The notes beneath the pieces were generated by a model. It ran no database searches. It worked only from the letters and a program-made list of their open reading frames with translations, and was not told the origin of the DNA. 64,000 bases of DNA from Bacillota bacterium (GTDB lineage Bacteria; Bacillota; Clostridia; Lachnospirales; Anaerotignaceae), in contig JAHZDZ010000005.1 in NCBI GenBank assembly GCA_019422105.1, positions 1-64,000 on the forward strand, in the 5' to 3' direction. Below are positions 15,931 through 24,928 of the stretch, one piece after another; positions within the stretch are counted from its first letter, which is position 1, and the number at the start of each line of letters is the position of its first letter. Made by a program: the position numbers and the translations under genes.

Positions 15931-17058
15931 ATGTCAATTGACAGCGCCCGACGCCAATATATTTCAGAGATTGTTTATAAAATTATAAAAATGCTGGACA
16001 TCCGCAGTTATCCCATTGACATCGCCTGCCTTATCAAACATCTGGACAGGCTGAACTTTGACATCACTTTGGACACTTATCAGAGCTTTGCCGCTTTCCG
16101 CGGTATTTCCATAGAGGAATGCATACAGTTGTTCAAATCGAAAGACGCCGCTACCGCCTACATTCGGGAAAATGATTTCTATATTATTTTTCTCAATACA
16201 GCTGAAAAAAACAAGGGAAGACTGCATTGGACCCTTGCCCACGAATTGGGTCACATACTGCTCGGTCACTATAAAATTATAAAACCAACCCTGCTGCAAA
16301 GAAAGCATATATCGCAGGAAAGCTATCAGATTTTGGAAAAAGAGGCTGATTTTTTTGCCAAAAGCCTTCTCTGCCACCCTTATGTCCTGTCTCAATGCGG
16401 TACGCAAAATCCCTACCTCATAAAAAAGACATGCCGCATTTCAACAGCAGCGGCCAAAAACAGGGTATCAGAGATAAAGCAAATTCGTCTTTCGGGCAAA
16501 AAACCTTTACTGTCCGATTTCTGGCTGATAAAGCAATTTCATGATTTCGCCTATAAACGCCATTGCAGTTTATGCGGCAGTTATTTTATTTCTCAAAATG
16601 CAAACTTTTGTCCTGTATGCGGCAATCCGTCTCTGCGCTGGGACGGTACAGACGCAGAAGAGCCAAATGAACGGATACAGGATGAATCTGTCTTTTGCGC
16701 CGGATGCGGCCATATGCTTCACAAAAATGATAATTTCTGTCCAAGCTGCGGAGCGGAACAAATACAAAAAGAAAACACTTTATCCGCCCCGAAACAGTAC
16801 CTCCTGAAGCGAAGAGACGATCTCTATCTGCAATTCGGGTATAAGGCCAATGACAACCTGGCAGGGGTTATGGGGCACTTTACTGTATTGGAATACAACA
16901 GTATATTTCTTCTCGTCTGTGATACCAGCAGCACCGCAAACGAGCTTTGCAGAAATAAAAAAGAGGCGGAACGCTGTATGGGCATTCCCTCCTCAAAGAT
17001 AAGCTGTATCACTGCTGATGAATTACTGTCAGAGATAAAAGATAAATTTTTGCCATAA
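15931..17058 (+). CDS. ImmA/IrrE-family zinc metallopeptidase with two zinc ribbons
   Basis: 375 residues. The N-terminal peptidase domain has the HELGH zincin motif (His104, Glu105, His108) in TLAHELGHILLGHY, then EKEADFFAKSLL with the third-ligand glutamate. Residues about 211-232 and 254-272 are two zinc ribbons (CSLCG...CPVCG and CAGCG...CPSCG). The last 85 residues form an extra domain I do not recognise. The family cleaves XRE repressors in ICEBs1 and DdrO in Deinococcus. The start codon sits 4 nt after the XRE stop codon, so the two are co-translated. Double zinc ribbons are not part of the basic ImmA architecture. Confidence 0.88.
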   Translation: MSIDSARRQYISEIVYKIIKMLDIRSYPIDIACLIKHLDRLNFDITLDTYQSFAAFRGISIEECIQLFKSKDAATAYIRENDFYIIFLNTAEKNKGRLHWTLAHELGHILLGHYKIIKPTLLQRKHISQESYQILEKEADFFAKSLLCHPYVLSQCGTQNPYLIKKTCRISTAAAKNRVSEIKQIRLSGKKPLLSDFWLIKQFHDFAYKRHCSLCGSYFISQNANFCPVCGNPSLRWDGTDAEEPNERIQDESVFCAGCGHMLHKNDNFCPSCGAEQIQKENTLSAPKQYLLKRRDDLYLQFGYKANDNLAGVMGHFTVLEYNSIFLLVCDTSSTANELCRNKKEAERCMGIPSSKISCITADELLSEIKDKFLP

Positions 17059-17160
17059 GTCACATAACATATCACGCATTTTACGGCGTGCCGGCCCGGC
17101 AGAAAGCGAAACCTTTAGGTCTCTGTTTCAAAACCTCGTATAATAGTCTATAGAAAAACA

Positions 17161-17194
17161 GCAAAGAAAGCTTGATTTATCAAGCTTTCTTTGC
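17161..17194. terminator. Strong hairpin downstream of immA, likely bidirectional terminator
   Basis: GCAAAGAAAGCTTGAT/ATCAAGCTTTCTTTGC perfect 16-bp stem between convergent immA (plus) and sigE (minus). The rest of 17059-17358 shows no gene. Confidence 0.75.
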
Positions 17195-17358
17195 ATAATA
17201 GAATGACATTGCCGTATTCATTTCCGTCTAAACACATTATATACAATTTCCCGAAAAGGATTTGGTCTCTCCAATTATAAAGAGAGGGCAGCTCTGGACA
17301 ACGCCCTACATTTGAAAAGACTCATTGTCAGTCCGGCATAGCTTTTCCGCCTTTCCCG

Positions 17359-18096
17359 CTAAACCATACGGTTAATTTCCTTTTTCAGACGGCTGATGAT
17401 TTTCTTCTCCAGTCTGGAAATATAGGACTGAGAAATTCCCAGCATATCCGCAACCTCCTTTTGTGTTTTTTCGTCGCCGTCTGTATTTATACCAAAGCGA
17501 AGCTGTACAATCTTTTTTTCCCTTCCCGAAAGCTTATCCATGGCCTTTTGCAGCAAATCCCTGTCCACCTCATCCTCAATATCCTTATAAATCACATCTA
17601 CATCTGTGCCAAGAATGTCGGACAGAAGAAGCTCATTTCCCTCCCAGTCCACATTGAGGGGTTCGTCAATGGATACCTCCGTTTTTGTCTTGCTGTTTCT
17701 TCTCAGATACATGAGTATCTCATTTTCAATACAGCGTGAGGCATAGGTTGCAAGCTTGATATTTTTATCCGTCTTAAAGGTATTAATGGCCTTGATAAGA
17801 CCGATAGTTCCAATTGAAATCAGGTCCTCCACATTGACGCCGGTATTCTCAAATTTTCTGGCAATATAGACAACCAGTCTGAGATTGCGCTCAATGAGTA
17901 TGGATTTCACCTTGATATCCTCCTCACCGCCGAGTCTTCCCAATAACAGTGCCTCCTCCTCCTGATTCAGAGGCGGCGGGAAAACATCACTTCCCCCGAT
18001 ATAGTAAACCTCTTCAAATTTTTTCCTCTTTATTTTTTGAATCAGGACTCTGATATCATACTTCACATTAAACCAAAACAGTTTCAGCCAAGCCAT
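17359..18096 (-). CDS. sigE: Sporulation sigma factor SigE (pro-sigma E)
   Basis: 245 residues. SigE directs early mother-cell transcription after asymmetric division. It has an amphipathic pro-sequence (residues 1-30) ending near EEVYYIGGSDVFPPPL, where SpoIIGA-dependent cleavage occurs in Bacillus. Region 2 follows (RNLRLVVYIARKFENTG, DLISIGTIGLIKA, YASRCIENEILMYLRR) and region 4 closes with LGISQSYISRLEKKI. The start is ATG 18096 with AAGGAGG 8 nt upstream, giving MAWLKLFW. It lies 13 nt after spoIIGA in the classic spoIIG operon; sigG, often the third gene, is not downstream here. Confidence 0.97.
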   Translation of the reverse strand: MAWLKLFWFNVKYDIRVLIQKIKRKKFEEVYYIGGSDVFPPPLNQEEEALLLGRLGGEEDIKVKSILIERNLRLVVYIARKFENTGVNVEDLISIGTIGLIKAINTFKTDKNIKLATYASRCIENEILMYLRRNSKTKTEVSIDEPLNVDWEGNELLLSDILGTDVDVIYKDIEDEVDRDLLQKAMDKLSGREKKIVQLRFGINTDGDEKTQKEVADMLGISQSYISRLEKKIISRLKKEINRMV

Positions 18097-18109
18097 TGTA
18101 ATGTCCTCC

Positions 18110-19021
18110 TTATACCTCAAATATATCTGTATTAATCAAGGCGTGATAGCCCTTATTTGTACTGAGTTCATTGTTATAAATTCCAATCATTATTTCCTCA
18201 ACAGTTTTATCCTTTCTGCCGTCTATGTAAAAATCCGCTTTATCTGCCTGAAAACCGAAGAGCATGCCGTTTTGAGCACCCAGTGAGGAAAAGGGTATCA
18301 TTCTTATCTTTTGATAAAAACCCGTTTTGCACAGCTCTTCCAGCAAGTTCGTTCCCTTTTCCACCCGTTCCTTATAAAACAGTATTTTTACCTCGGGCGG
18401 GAAAAATTCCTTGATTGCTGTAAATTCCGCAACCAAAACCGGTTTTTTTGTCAAAGGGTCATAGAGGGAGCTGCCCGTGTCCATGAGCGCTGTCACAGTT
18501 ATATCAATCCCGTCATAATAGATTGTCGCATCACAGAACTTTTTTTTGTTCGTAATATTTACATTTATCCATCCTGTTCCCAGCTTTAAGGCAATATAAA
18601 TAAATGCCGTTGCCGCAAGAAGCACCTTAAAGCTGAAATTTCCCACCGACAGGTGCAGCATATTTCCCATAAAGGACGAAATATTCGTAAAGTAAAAAAT
18701 AGCGATCCCCGCGCCGCCCACTGCAAAAGCGGACACATGGGCAAAAAACAGGAGCTTTAAAAGTTCCCTTATTCCTTTTGGCCGAAACGCCGCCTTCAGC
18801 GATACGGCCAATATGAAAAGCGCTCCAAAAAAGTTATAGTACCTATGTAATAAAGGAAAAAACAGCAGAGTACAATATAACACCGATGCAAGCAGGCTCC
18901 CTGCCACCAGTCTCCAAAAGGATACTCTGTTTTTGACCAGACGGGACACAATCCACAGTATAAAAAAATCCATGAAAAAGTTAATGAAAAATACCACATC
19001 AGCATATATTTTTACCTGCAA
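18110..19021 (-). CDS. spoIIGA: Sporulation sigma-E processing peptidase SpoIIGA
   Basis: About 303 residues. The N-terminal half has five hydrophobic segments starting DVVFFINFFMDFFILWIV; the C-terminal cytoplasmic half is an aspartic-protease-like domain with ALMDTGSSLYDPLTKKPV. Dimeric SpoIIGA in the septal membrane cleaves pro-SigE once activated by forespore SpoIIR. The TTG start at 19021 has GGGGGG 8 nt upstream. Its stop codon overlaps the ribosome binding site of sigE. Confidence 0.95.
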   Translation of the reverse strand: MQVKIYADVVFFINFFMDFFILWIVSRLVKNRVSFWRLVAGSLLASVLYCTLLFFPLLHRYYNFFGALFILAVSLKAAFRPKGIRELLKLLFFAHVSAFAVGGAGIAIFYFTNISSFMGNMLHLSVGNFSFKVLLAATAFIYIALKLGTGWINVNITNKKKFCDATIYYDGIDITVTALMDTGSSLYDPLTKKPVLVAEFTAIKEFFPPEVKILFYKERVEKGTNLLEELCKTGFYQKIRMIPFSSLGAQNGMLFGFQADKADFYIDGRKDKTVEEIMIGIYNNELSTNKGYHALINTDIFEV

Positions 19022-19057
19022 CCAATATGCCCCCCATACCTTCTCTTTACTAGGTTC

Positions 19058-19090
19058 ATTATAATGATAAGGCTGTACGAATTTTGTAAA
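19058..19090 (-). promoter_or_regulatory. spoIIG-like promoter with extended spacer
   Basis: TTTACA (19085-19090) and TATAAT (19058-19063) on the minus strand are 21 nt apart, recalling the 22-nt spacer of Bacillus spoIIG that needs Spo0A. An imperfect 0A-box-like TGTACGAA lies at 19074-19081. Confidence 0.45.
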
Positions 19091-19189
19091 TTAATCTGAA
19101 TTTTTTAAAAAAAGATGTGACAACTTATTCTATTTATTTCAGGCAGCAACTGGTGTGATACCGAAAACAGAAAAAAGGGCATAAAAAAA

Positions 19190-19215
19190 GACTGGTTTTT
19201 CAGTTAAAACCAGTC
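19190..19215 (-). terminator. Terminator of the rsmD-coaD operon
   Basis: GACTGGTTTT/AAAACCAGTC stem with a run of seven T on the minus strand, just after the coiled-coil gene. Confidence 0.85.
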
Positions 19216-19226
19216 CGTTGCTTTTT

Positions 19227-19733
19227 TTATTTTTTGCCGCCCCGCAGTTCCTGCCTGTTCTCAAAAATGATATCCAGAGTCTCGTTAAAAAAATTCTCCG
19301 TATGTACATTTTCCTGATGGATAATATCCATCATCTCCTTCAGTCTTTTTTCTGCCAAGGCCAATACCTCGTCTGCATACTCATTTGCACCAAGACGCAT
19401 CTCTTTTGACGTCTTCTTACTGTTTTCAATAATCGCCGCCGCCTGTTCATAAGCCATTTTTGTTACTTCATTTTCATCCACCATTTTGCTCAGGCGTTCC
19501 TCAGCATTCTTTATTATCTCATCAGCCTCTTTCTGAGCGTCGATCAAAATTTTATTTCTCTCCTCAATCACCCATTTGGACTGTTTTATTTCATTTGGAA
19601 GCCTCATTCTGATTTCTGTAATAATATCATACAGCTCTTCTTTATCAACTGTAACTTTATTGGAAAAAGGAACGGCCCTGCTTTGGTCCAGAACAGCCTC
19701 CAATTCATCTAACAACTGCAATACAGTTTCCAT
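19227..19733 (-). CDS. Conserved coiled-coil protein of unknown function (often annotated ATPase)
   Basis: 168 residues, mostly charged alpha-helix with heptad-like character from residue 45 on (VIEERNKILIDAQKEADEII). The conserved block LPNEIKQSKWVIEERNKIL recurs in clostridial proteins next to coaD that are often labelled ATPase because of similarity to ATP-synthase b-type coiled coils. I see no nucleotide-binding motif, so that label is unsupported. I start at ATG 19733 with GAGGGA 7-8 nt upstream; an ATG at 19748 overlapping the coaD stop is possible. Third gene of rsmD-coaD. Confidence 0.8.
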   Translation of the reverse strand: METVLQLLDELEAVLDQSRAVPFSNKVTVDKEELYDIITEIRMRLPNEIKQSKWVIEERNKILIDAQKEADEIIKNAEERLSKMVDENEVTKMAYEQAAAIIENSKKTSKEMRLGANEYADEVLALAEKRLKEMMDIIHQENVHTENFFNETLDIIFENRQELRGGKK

Positions 19734-19744
19734 ATTCCAATCCC

Positions 19745-20224
19745 TCATTTCTTAAATTTATCAGCGATTACCTCTACCATTTCCTCCGGTACCATAAAAG
19801 CAAAATCCCCGCCAAAGGTAGCTACCTCTTTTACTGCACTGGAACTCAAAAGAAGGCGGGTTGGATCGGCAGATATAAATAATGTCTCTATTTCCGGGTT
19901 TAAGCTTTTATTCACCAGAGCCATCTGAAACTCCGGCTCAAAATCAGATACATACCTCAGGCCGCGTATAATTGCCCTTGCACCAACCTGCGCCGCAAAA
20001 TCTACTGTCAGTCCCTGGAAAGAAGCAACCTCAACATTGGGGATATCCCTTGTGATAAGACGCAGATGCTCCATTCTTTCCTCCACAGTAAAAAGGGCTT
20101 TCTTATTGGGATTTTCAATAACACTCACAACAAGTCTGTCTACAACCTTAGCTGCTCTTTCTATAATATCCACATGTCCCCTGGTAACCGGATCAAAGCT
20201 ACCGGGATAAATACCCTTTAACAT
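19745..20224 (-). CDS. coaD: Phosphopantetheine adenylyltransferase
   Basis: 159 residues. It transfers AMP from ATP to 4'-phosphopantetheine to give dephospho-CoA, the penultimate step of CoA synthesis. The nucleotidyltransferase signature is present: GIYPGSFDPVTRGHVDII near the N-terminus (TxGH motif), RGLRYVSDFEPEFQM mid-protein and LLLSSSAVKEVA near residue 130. Length is normal. The start ATG is 1 nt from the rsmD stop, with GGGGG upstream, so translation is probably coupled. Confidence 0.97.
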   Translation of the reverse strand: MLKGIYPGSFDPVTRGHVDIIERAAKVVDRLVVSVIENPNKKALFTVEERMEHLRLITRDIPNVEVASFQGLTVDFAAQVGARAIIRGLRYVSDFEPEFQMALVNKSLNPEIETLFISADPTRLLLSSSAVKEVATFGGDFAFMVPEEMVEVIADKFKK

Positions 20225-20225
20225 T

Positions 20226-20777
20226 TCATACCCCCGCTGTTAAAAATGTCATTGTTGTCGTTTTGTAATCTTTTTCCCTCACAGCCGTAAGCCCCTCAAC
20301 TTCCGTCAAGCCCAGCTTGGAAGAACGCTCAACAACAATATATCCATCCGCCTTCAATAAATCCGCTTTCACAATTGCCTTTAACACCGGCACAGTGATA
20401 CCGCTTTCATAGGGCGGATCCAAAAAAATAATATCAAACCTGTTCTTGCCGGCGCCGAGTTTTTCAATGGCCTGAAATATATCCATTTTTAAAACAACAG
20501 CCCTTGCATCAAGCTTGGTAAATTTCAGATTTTCCTCAATAATGTTTCTGCAGATTTCACTGGAGTCAACAAAAACTGCTTTTTGCGCCCCTCTGCTCAG
20601 CGCTTCTATTCCTATTGCCCCGGAACCGCTGAACAAATCAAGAAACTCGCATTCATATAAATCGGGCGCCATTATGTTAAAAAGTGATTCCTTTATTTTA
20701 TCCGTCGTAGGCCGTGTGGAAAGTCCCTCAGGCGCTTTCAGCTTATGACCTCTGGCCTGTCCCGAAATGACACGCAT
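20226..20777 (-). CDS. rsmD: 16S rRNA (guanine966-N2)-methyltransferase
   Basis: 183 residues. It methylates G966 of 16S rRNA using S-adenosylmethionine. The family start MRVISGQARGHKL, the RPTTDKIKESLFNIM block, SAM-binding DLFSGSGAIGIEALSRGA and catalytic DPPYE are all present. I start at ATG 20777, with GGAGG 7 nt upstream. It is first in rsmD-coaD, a very common pairing. The 20838-21029 gap upstream is AT-rich with no gene. Confidence 0.96.
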   Translation of the reverse strand: MRVISGQARGHKLKAPEGLSTRPTTDKIKESLFNIMAPDLYECEFLDLFSGSGAIGIEALSRGAQKAVFVDSSEICRNIIEENLKFTKLDARAVVLKMDIFQAIEKLGAGKNRFDIIFLDPPYESGITVPVLKAIVKADLLKADGYIVVERSSKLGLTEVEGLTAVREKDYKTTTMTFLTAGV

Positions 20778-21029
20778 GGTATATCCTCCAAAGCAAAAAC
20801 TGTTTCTTCCGCCGCGCCGTAAGAACATAGGCATCATCTGAAAATCAGCTGACGTCCTTCCTTTTCCTAACTGTGTAAAACGACAGAATATTACAATTAA
20901 AATAAACTATTTAGAGTATAGCAAAAAGGTTTATAAAACACAAGAACAAAACTGTTTTTTTGTGGATATCTACATACATCGGCCATATAGACAGAAATTA
21001 AAAACATTTTTACTTTTCCTGTGAGAAGG

Positions 21030-21070
21030 AATAAAAACCGTTCAGCCCCGAAACGCTGCCGGTTTTTATT
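21030..21070 (-). terminator. Terminator after recG
   Basis: AATAAAAACCG...CGGTTTTTATT stem with A/T runs on both sides, 20 nt past the recG stop codon. It may also work on the plus strand. Confidence 0.75.
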
Positions 21071-21089
21071 CTATTGCTTCATTATTTTC

Positions 21090-23141
21090 TTAAATATTAA
21101 TGCTCTGCGTGTTAAAACGATGCTCCAGCTCTTCATTTAAAAGGGAATGTTCCTCTTTTTCCAGCTTCATGTCATTTGTTACCAGATCTTGTGCCGCCCT
21201 CTGTGCTTCCTTCAAAATGTCTATATCCCTGTATAAATTTGCTATTTTCATCTCAGGAAGTCCATGCTGTCTGGTTCCAAAAAATTCCCCCGGCCCGCGA
21301 AGCTTCAGATCCATTTCAGAGATAACAAAACCATCCCCTGAATTTTGCATTACCTTCATGCGCTCTCTGGATACTTCATTCTTCACATCACAGACAAGAA
21401 TACAGTAGGACTGAACCGCTCCCCTTCCAACTCTGCCCCGAAGCTGATGCAGCTGGGCAAGACCAAAGCGCTCCGCATTTTCAATGAGCATCACTGTGGC
21501 ATTGGGCACATTAATACCTACTTCAATAACCGTTGTAGAAATGAGAATGTCAATACTTCCCTCTACAAAGCGTCTCATAATATCCCGTTTCTCTTCAGGC
21601 TTCATTTTACCGTGCAGACACTCAACTGCAAGACACTTAAAAGCATTCTCCTTAACCTGACTCGTATAGGCGGTAACTGCCTGTATATCATTTTTTTCCG
21701 ATTCCTCTATCATAGGGCATATAATATACGCCTGTCTGCCCTGAGCAATCTCCTTTTTGATAAACGTATATATCCTCTCATGATAAGAGGGCGGTACTGC
21801 AAAGGTCTCTATTTTCTGCCTCCCCGGCGGCAGCTCATTGATAATGGAAATATCCAGGTCGCCGTAAAGGATTAGAGCCAACGTGCGCGGTATTGGTGTA
21901 GCAGTCATAACAAGCACATGAGGATTGTCCCCCTTTTCCGACAGAGTCCCCCTCTGCCTCACTCCAAAACGGTGCTGTTCGTCCGTTATCACCATGCCAA
22001 GCCGCTTAAATGTAACGCTTTTTTGTATTACCGCATGGGTGCCAATCACCATCTGCGCTTCTCCCGAGCAGATGTCACAGAGCACGTCCGTTTTCTCCTT
22101 TTTCTTCATAGAACCGTTAAGCAGTACCGTTTTTATGCCAAAGGGCTCCAGTATCTGCCGGAAGCTCTCATAATGCTGGGCCGCCAAAACCTCCGTAGGC
22201 GCCATCATTGTCGCCTGATAGCCATTTTTGATTGCCACAAAGGCGGAAACCATGGCGACCGCCGTTTTGCCGCTGCCAACATCCCCCTGTATCAATCGGT
22301 TCATCACTCTGCCGCTTTTGATATCCTCCAGTACCTCTGCCACAACGTGGCTCTGTGCCTTTGTCAGAGTAAAGGGGAAAGTATCTATCAGCTCCTTACT
22401 GTAGCCGCTGTCAGTCATAACAGCTCCTTTTTTACCGTCATTGAGCACAGCTTTGATTTTTAGAAGCGTTACCTGCAGCATAAAAAGCTCCTCAAAAACC
22501 AAACGTCTTCTGGCAATAAAAAAGCTCTCATTGTCCATAGGGAAATGTATATTCTGAACGGCAAAATTCCTGTCGCACAAATTATAGCTTCTTCTGATAG
22601 TCTTTGGTATAAAATCAAGAAGTTGGTTGCTGATTTTTCCAAGCGTAGACTTGATAAGCCCTCTCCATACTTTTTGTGACAAACCGTTGGTAGAGGAATA
22701 GACGGGTATTATCCTTCCGCCGCTTAAAAGTTCACCCTCTGTAATCTTTTCATACTCAGGCGACTGTATTTCTTTTTTATTATATTTCGCACCAAACTTG
22801 CCGCAAAAAAGATATTCCGTCCCCTCCACGATTACCTTTTTCATATAGGGCTGGTTATACCAAACAACAGAAACAGAACCTGTTTCATCCGCTACCTTCG
22901 CACGAGTGATAACCATACTTTTGATACGGATATTTTCCGGCGCCTTTTCTACCCTGCCCCGAAATGTATTGTCCTCATTGACAGCCAAATCTTTAATCTT
23001 TTTTATATCGCTGCGGTCATCATAGTCTCTTGGAAAATGCTCAATAAGGTCTCTGACGGTTTCAATACCCAGACTATGCAGTTTTTTTACCCTGACTTCT
23101 CCGATATTCTGGATAGTTGATACACTGTCCTGAAGCTGCAT
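21090..23141 (-). CDS. recG: ATP-dependent DNA helicase RecG
   Basis: 683 residues. RecG remodels stalled replication forks and branch-migrates Holliday junctions. The N-terminal wedge/OB domain (about 60-160) is followed by the helicase core: motif I LIQGDVGSGKTAVAM, motif Ia MAPTEVLAAQHY, motif II DEQHRFGV, motif III VMTATPIPRT, motif V STTVIEVGINVPNA and motif VI QLRGRVGRG. The C-terminal FFGTRQHGLPE segment is typical. I start at ATG 23141 with GGGAGG 9 nt upstream; a longer frame adds 16 unconvincing residues. It lies about 100 nt downstream of fakA. Confidence 0.97.
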   Translation of the reverse strand: MQLQDSVSTIQNIGEVRVKKLHSLGIETVRDLIEHFPRDYDDRSDIKKIKDLAVNEDNTFRGRVEKAPENIRIKSMVITRAKVADETGSVSVVWYNQPYMKKVIVEGTEYLFCGKFGAKYNKKEIQSPEYEKITEGELLSGGRIIPVYSSTNGLSQKVWRGLIKSTLGKISNQLLDFIPKTIRRSYNLCDRNFAVQNIHFPMDNESFFIARRRLVFEELFMLQVTLLKIKAVLNDGKKGAVMTDSGYSKELIDTFPFTLTKAQSHVVAEVLEDIKSGRVMNRLIQGDVGSGKTAVAMVSAFVAIKNGYQATMMAPTEVLAAQHYESFRQILEPFGIKTVLLNGSMKKKEKTDVLCDICSGEAQMVIGTHAVIQKSVTFKRLGMVITDEQHRFGVRQRGTLSEKGDNPHVLVMTATPIPRTLALILYGDLDISIINELPPGRQKIETFAVPPSYHERIYTFIKKEIAQGRQAYIICPMIEESEKNDIQAVTAYTSQVKENAFKCLAVECLHGKMKPEEKRDIMRRFVEGSIDILISTTVIEVGINVPNATVMLIENAERFGLAQLHQLRGRVGRGAVQSYCILVCDVKNEVSRERMKVMQNSGDGFVISEMDLKLRGPGEFFGTRQHGLPEMKIANLYRDIDILKEAQRAAQDLVTNDMKLEKEEHSLLNEELEHRFNTQSINI

Positions 23142-23177
23142 TATTCTGATCCTCCCAACCTTTACAGGAAAACAACA

Positions 23178-23200
23178 GGCTGCCGACATAGGCGGCAGCC
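23178..23200 (-). terminator. GC-rich hairpin between fakA and recG, weak terminator
   Basis: GGCTGCC/GGCAGCC stem followed on the minus strand by TGTTGTTTTCC rather than a clean T run. It may attenuate read-through from fakA into recG. Confidence 0.45.
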
Positions 23201-23244
23201 CGGTTCACACACTTTAGGCCGCTGTTTGAAAGCGCCCTTATACA

Positions 23245-24915
23245 TTATTCTACGGAAATTATATAATAGTAGAGCGGCTGATTTCCGCACTTTACTTCCA
23301 CTTCACACTCCGGAAAGCTTTCCTCAATATACGCTTTGATGCCGTCCGCGTCCGCCTGGCTTACATCGCTGCCGTAATAAATGGATACCATGTCGTTATC
23401 CTCTGACACCGCCTTGTCTATAAGCGCCTTTGTCCCCTCTGCAATGTCCTTTGCCACAACGGCAATTTTTCCGTCAAGCATACCAAGTATATCACCTGTC
23501 AAAATGGATTTATCCTCATACTGAGAGTCTCTTACAGCATATGTAACCATAGCTGTTTGAACGCCGTCAATTGCCTCCCTCATGCTTTCAACGGCCTCCT
23601 CCATGTCACCGTTTCCCTCAAAGCTGAACATGGCGGCAATACCCTCAGGTATGGATGTGGTTGGTACAACAAATATTTTTTTATTCTCACAGAGCTTTGC
23701 AGCCTGATCGGCAGCCAGAATAATATTTTTATTATTAGGCAGTATCACAATATTTTTAGCGTTAATTTTCTCAATGGCCTGTAAAATATCCTCCGTGCTG
23801 GGGTTCATTGTCTGTCCCCCCTCAATAATCACGTCGACGCCAAGGTTATCGAAAATTTCAGATAAGCCGCTGCCCATAGAGATAGAAATAAAGCCCGTTT
23901 CCTTTTCCGCTTCCGCATCCTTCTTTTTCGGCTTTGTATCCGCTTTTAAAGCCGAACGCTCAGAGGAAAAATCAATTCTGTTGGTGTGCTGTTCCCTCAT
24001 GTTATCTATTTTCAGGCCGCTGAGGCTGCCTACAGAAAGTGCCTTTTCAATAGCCAGACCGGGATGATCGGTATGAACATGAACCTTGATAATATCATCA
24101 TCCTCCACAACAACAATGGAATCTCCGATTGTACCCAGATAGGATTTCAGCTTTTTTGAGACTGCTTCATCCGCTTTTGCTGTATTGATAAAAAATTCCG
24201 TGCAGTAGCCAAAGGTTATGGATTCATTCTCCACCGAAGCCAAAGCAGAATAATCGGTTGATGCCGTCTTCGCCGGCTCATCCACCTTAACCTCATTCTC
24301 ATTATTGATATTGCTGTATGCACCCTCTAAAATACAGATAAGGCCCTTGCCGCCTGCATCCACAACATCCGCCTGCTTCAGTACCGGAAGCATTTCCTTT
24401 GTCTGCAAAAGCATCTCACGGGCGTCCGCAATGATGCGGGATAAAAATTCTTCAATATCCTCTGTCTCCTCACAGCACTTCTCCGCGCTCTCGGCACAGG
24501 CTCTGGCTACTGTAAGGATCGTTCCCTCTTTAGGCTTCATAACCGCCTTATAAGCAGTTTCCACTGCCTTTTGGGCCGCTCTTGCCAAATCCTTTGTATT
24601 TATTTCCTCCAGCCCGTCGATTCCCTTGGAAAAGCCTCTGAAAAGCTGTGACAAAATAACGCCGGAATTTCCCCTCGCTCCTCTCAGAGAACCGCTTGCG
24701 GCAAGCTTTGATATCTCCCCGCAATCAAGAGAACTGCTTTTTTCGACCTCTCTTGCCGCCGCCAAAGCCGTCAGAGACATGTTCGTACCGGTATCTCCGT
24801 CAGGAACAGGAAAAACATTCAGACTGTCTACCATCTGCTTATTTGCATTGAGCTCATTGGCCCCCGCTATTATCATTTTTTTCAGCAATAACCCATTTAT
24901 ACTCTTTAACGCCAC
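23245..24915 (-). CDS. fakA: DAK2-domain fatty acid kinase subunit FakA-like
   Basis: About 556 residues. FakA phosphorylates fatty acids presented by FakB for phospholipid synthesis. The N-terminal DhaL/DAK2 domain has the Mg-ATP motif FPVPDGDTGTNM, then LRGARGNSGVILSQ and DAGGKG. The C-terminal half is the DegV-related FakA region, with EDDDIIKVHVHTDHPG. I place the start at GTG 24915: AAGGAGG lies 8 nt upstream and the product then begins MALKSINGLLLKKM. No fakB gene is in the window. It follows the Asp23-family gene, as in many Firmicutes. Confidence 0.92.
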   Translation of the reverse strand: MALKSINGLLLKKMIIAGANELNANKQMVDSLNVFPVPDGDTGTNMSLTALAAAREVEKSSSLDCGEISKLAASGSLRGARGNSGVILSQLFRGFSKGIDGLEEINTKDLARAAQKAVETAYKAVMKPKEGTILTVARACAESAEKCCEETEDIEEFLSRIIADAREMLLQTKEMLPVLKQADVVDAGGKGLICILEGAYSNINNENEVKVDEPAKTASTDYSALASVENESITFGYCTEFFINTAKADEAVSKKLKSYLGTIGDSIVVVEDDDIIKVHVHTDHPGLAIEKALSVGSLSGLKIDNMREQHTNRIDFSSERSALKADTKPKKKDAEAEKETGFISISMGSGLSEIFDNLGVDVIIEGGQTMNPSTEDILQAIEKINAKNIVILPNNKNIILAADQAAKLCENKKIFVVPTTSIPEGIAAMFSFEGNGDMEEAVESMREAIDGVQTAMVTYAVRDSQYEDKSILTGDILGMLDGKIAVVAKDIAEGTKALIDKAVSEDNDMVSIYYGSDVSQADADGIKAYIEESFPECEVEVKCGNQPLYYYIISVE

Positions 24916-24928
24916 TGGTACTTCCTCC

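Noticed and set aside
15931..17058. Phage or ICE remnant explanation for the XRE-ImmA block
   Set aside because: Not supported: no integrase, attachment repeats or phage genes were found nearby. Kept only as one possible origin.
19227..19733. ATPase function for the coiled-coil protein after coaD
   Set aside because: No Walker motifs or other nucleotide-binding signature; the common database label seems to reflect coiled-coil similarity only.
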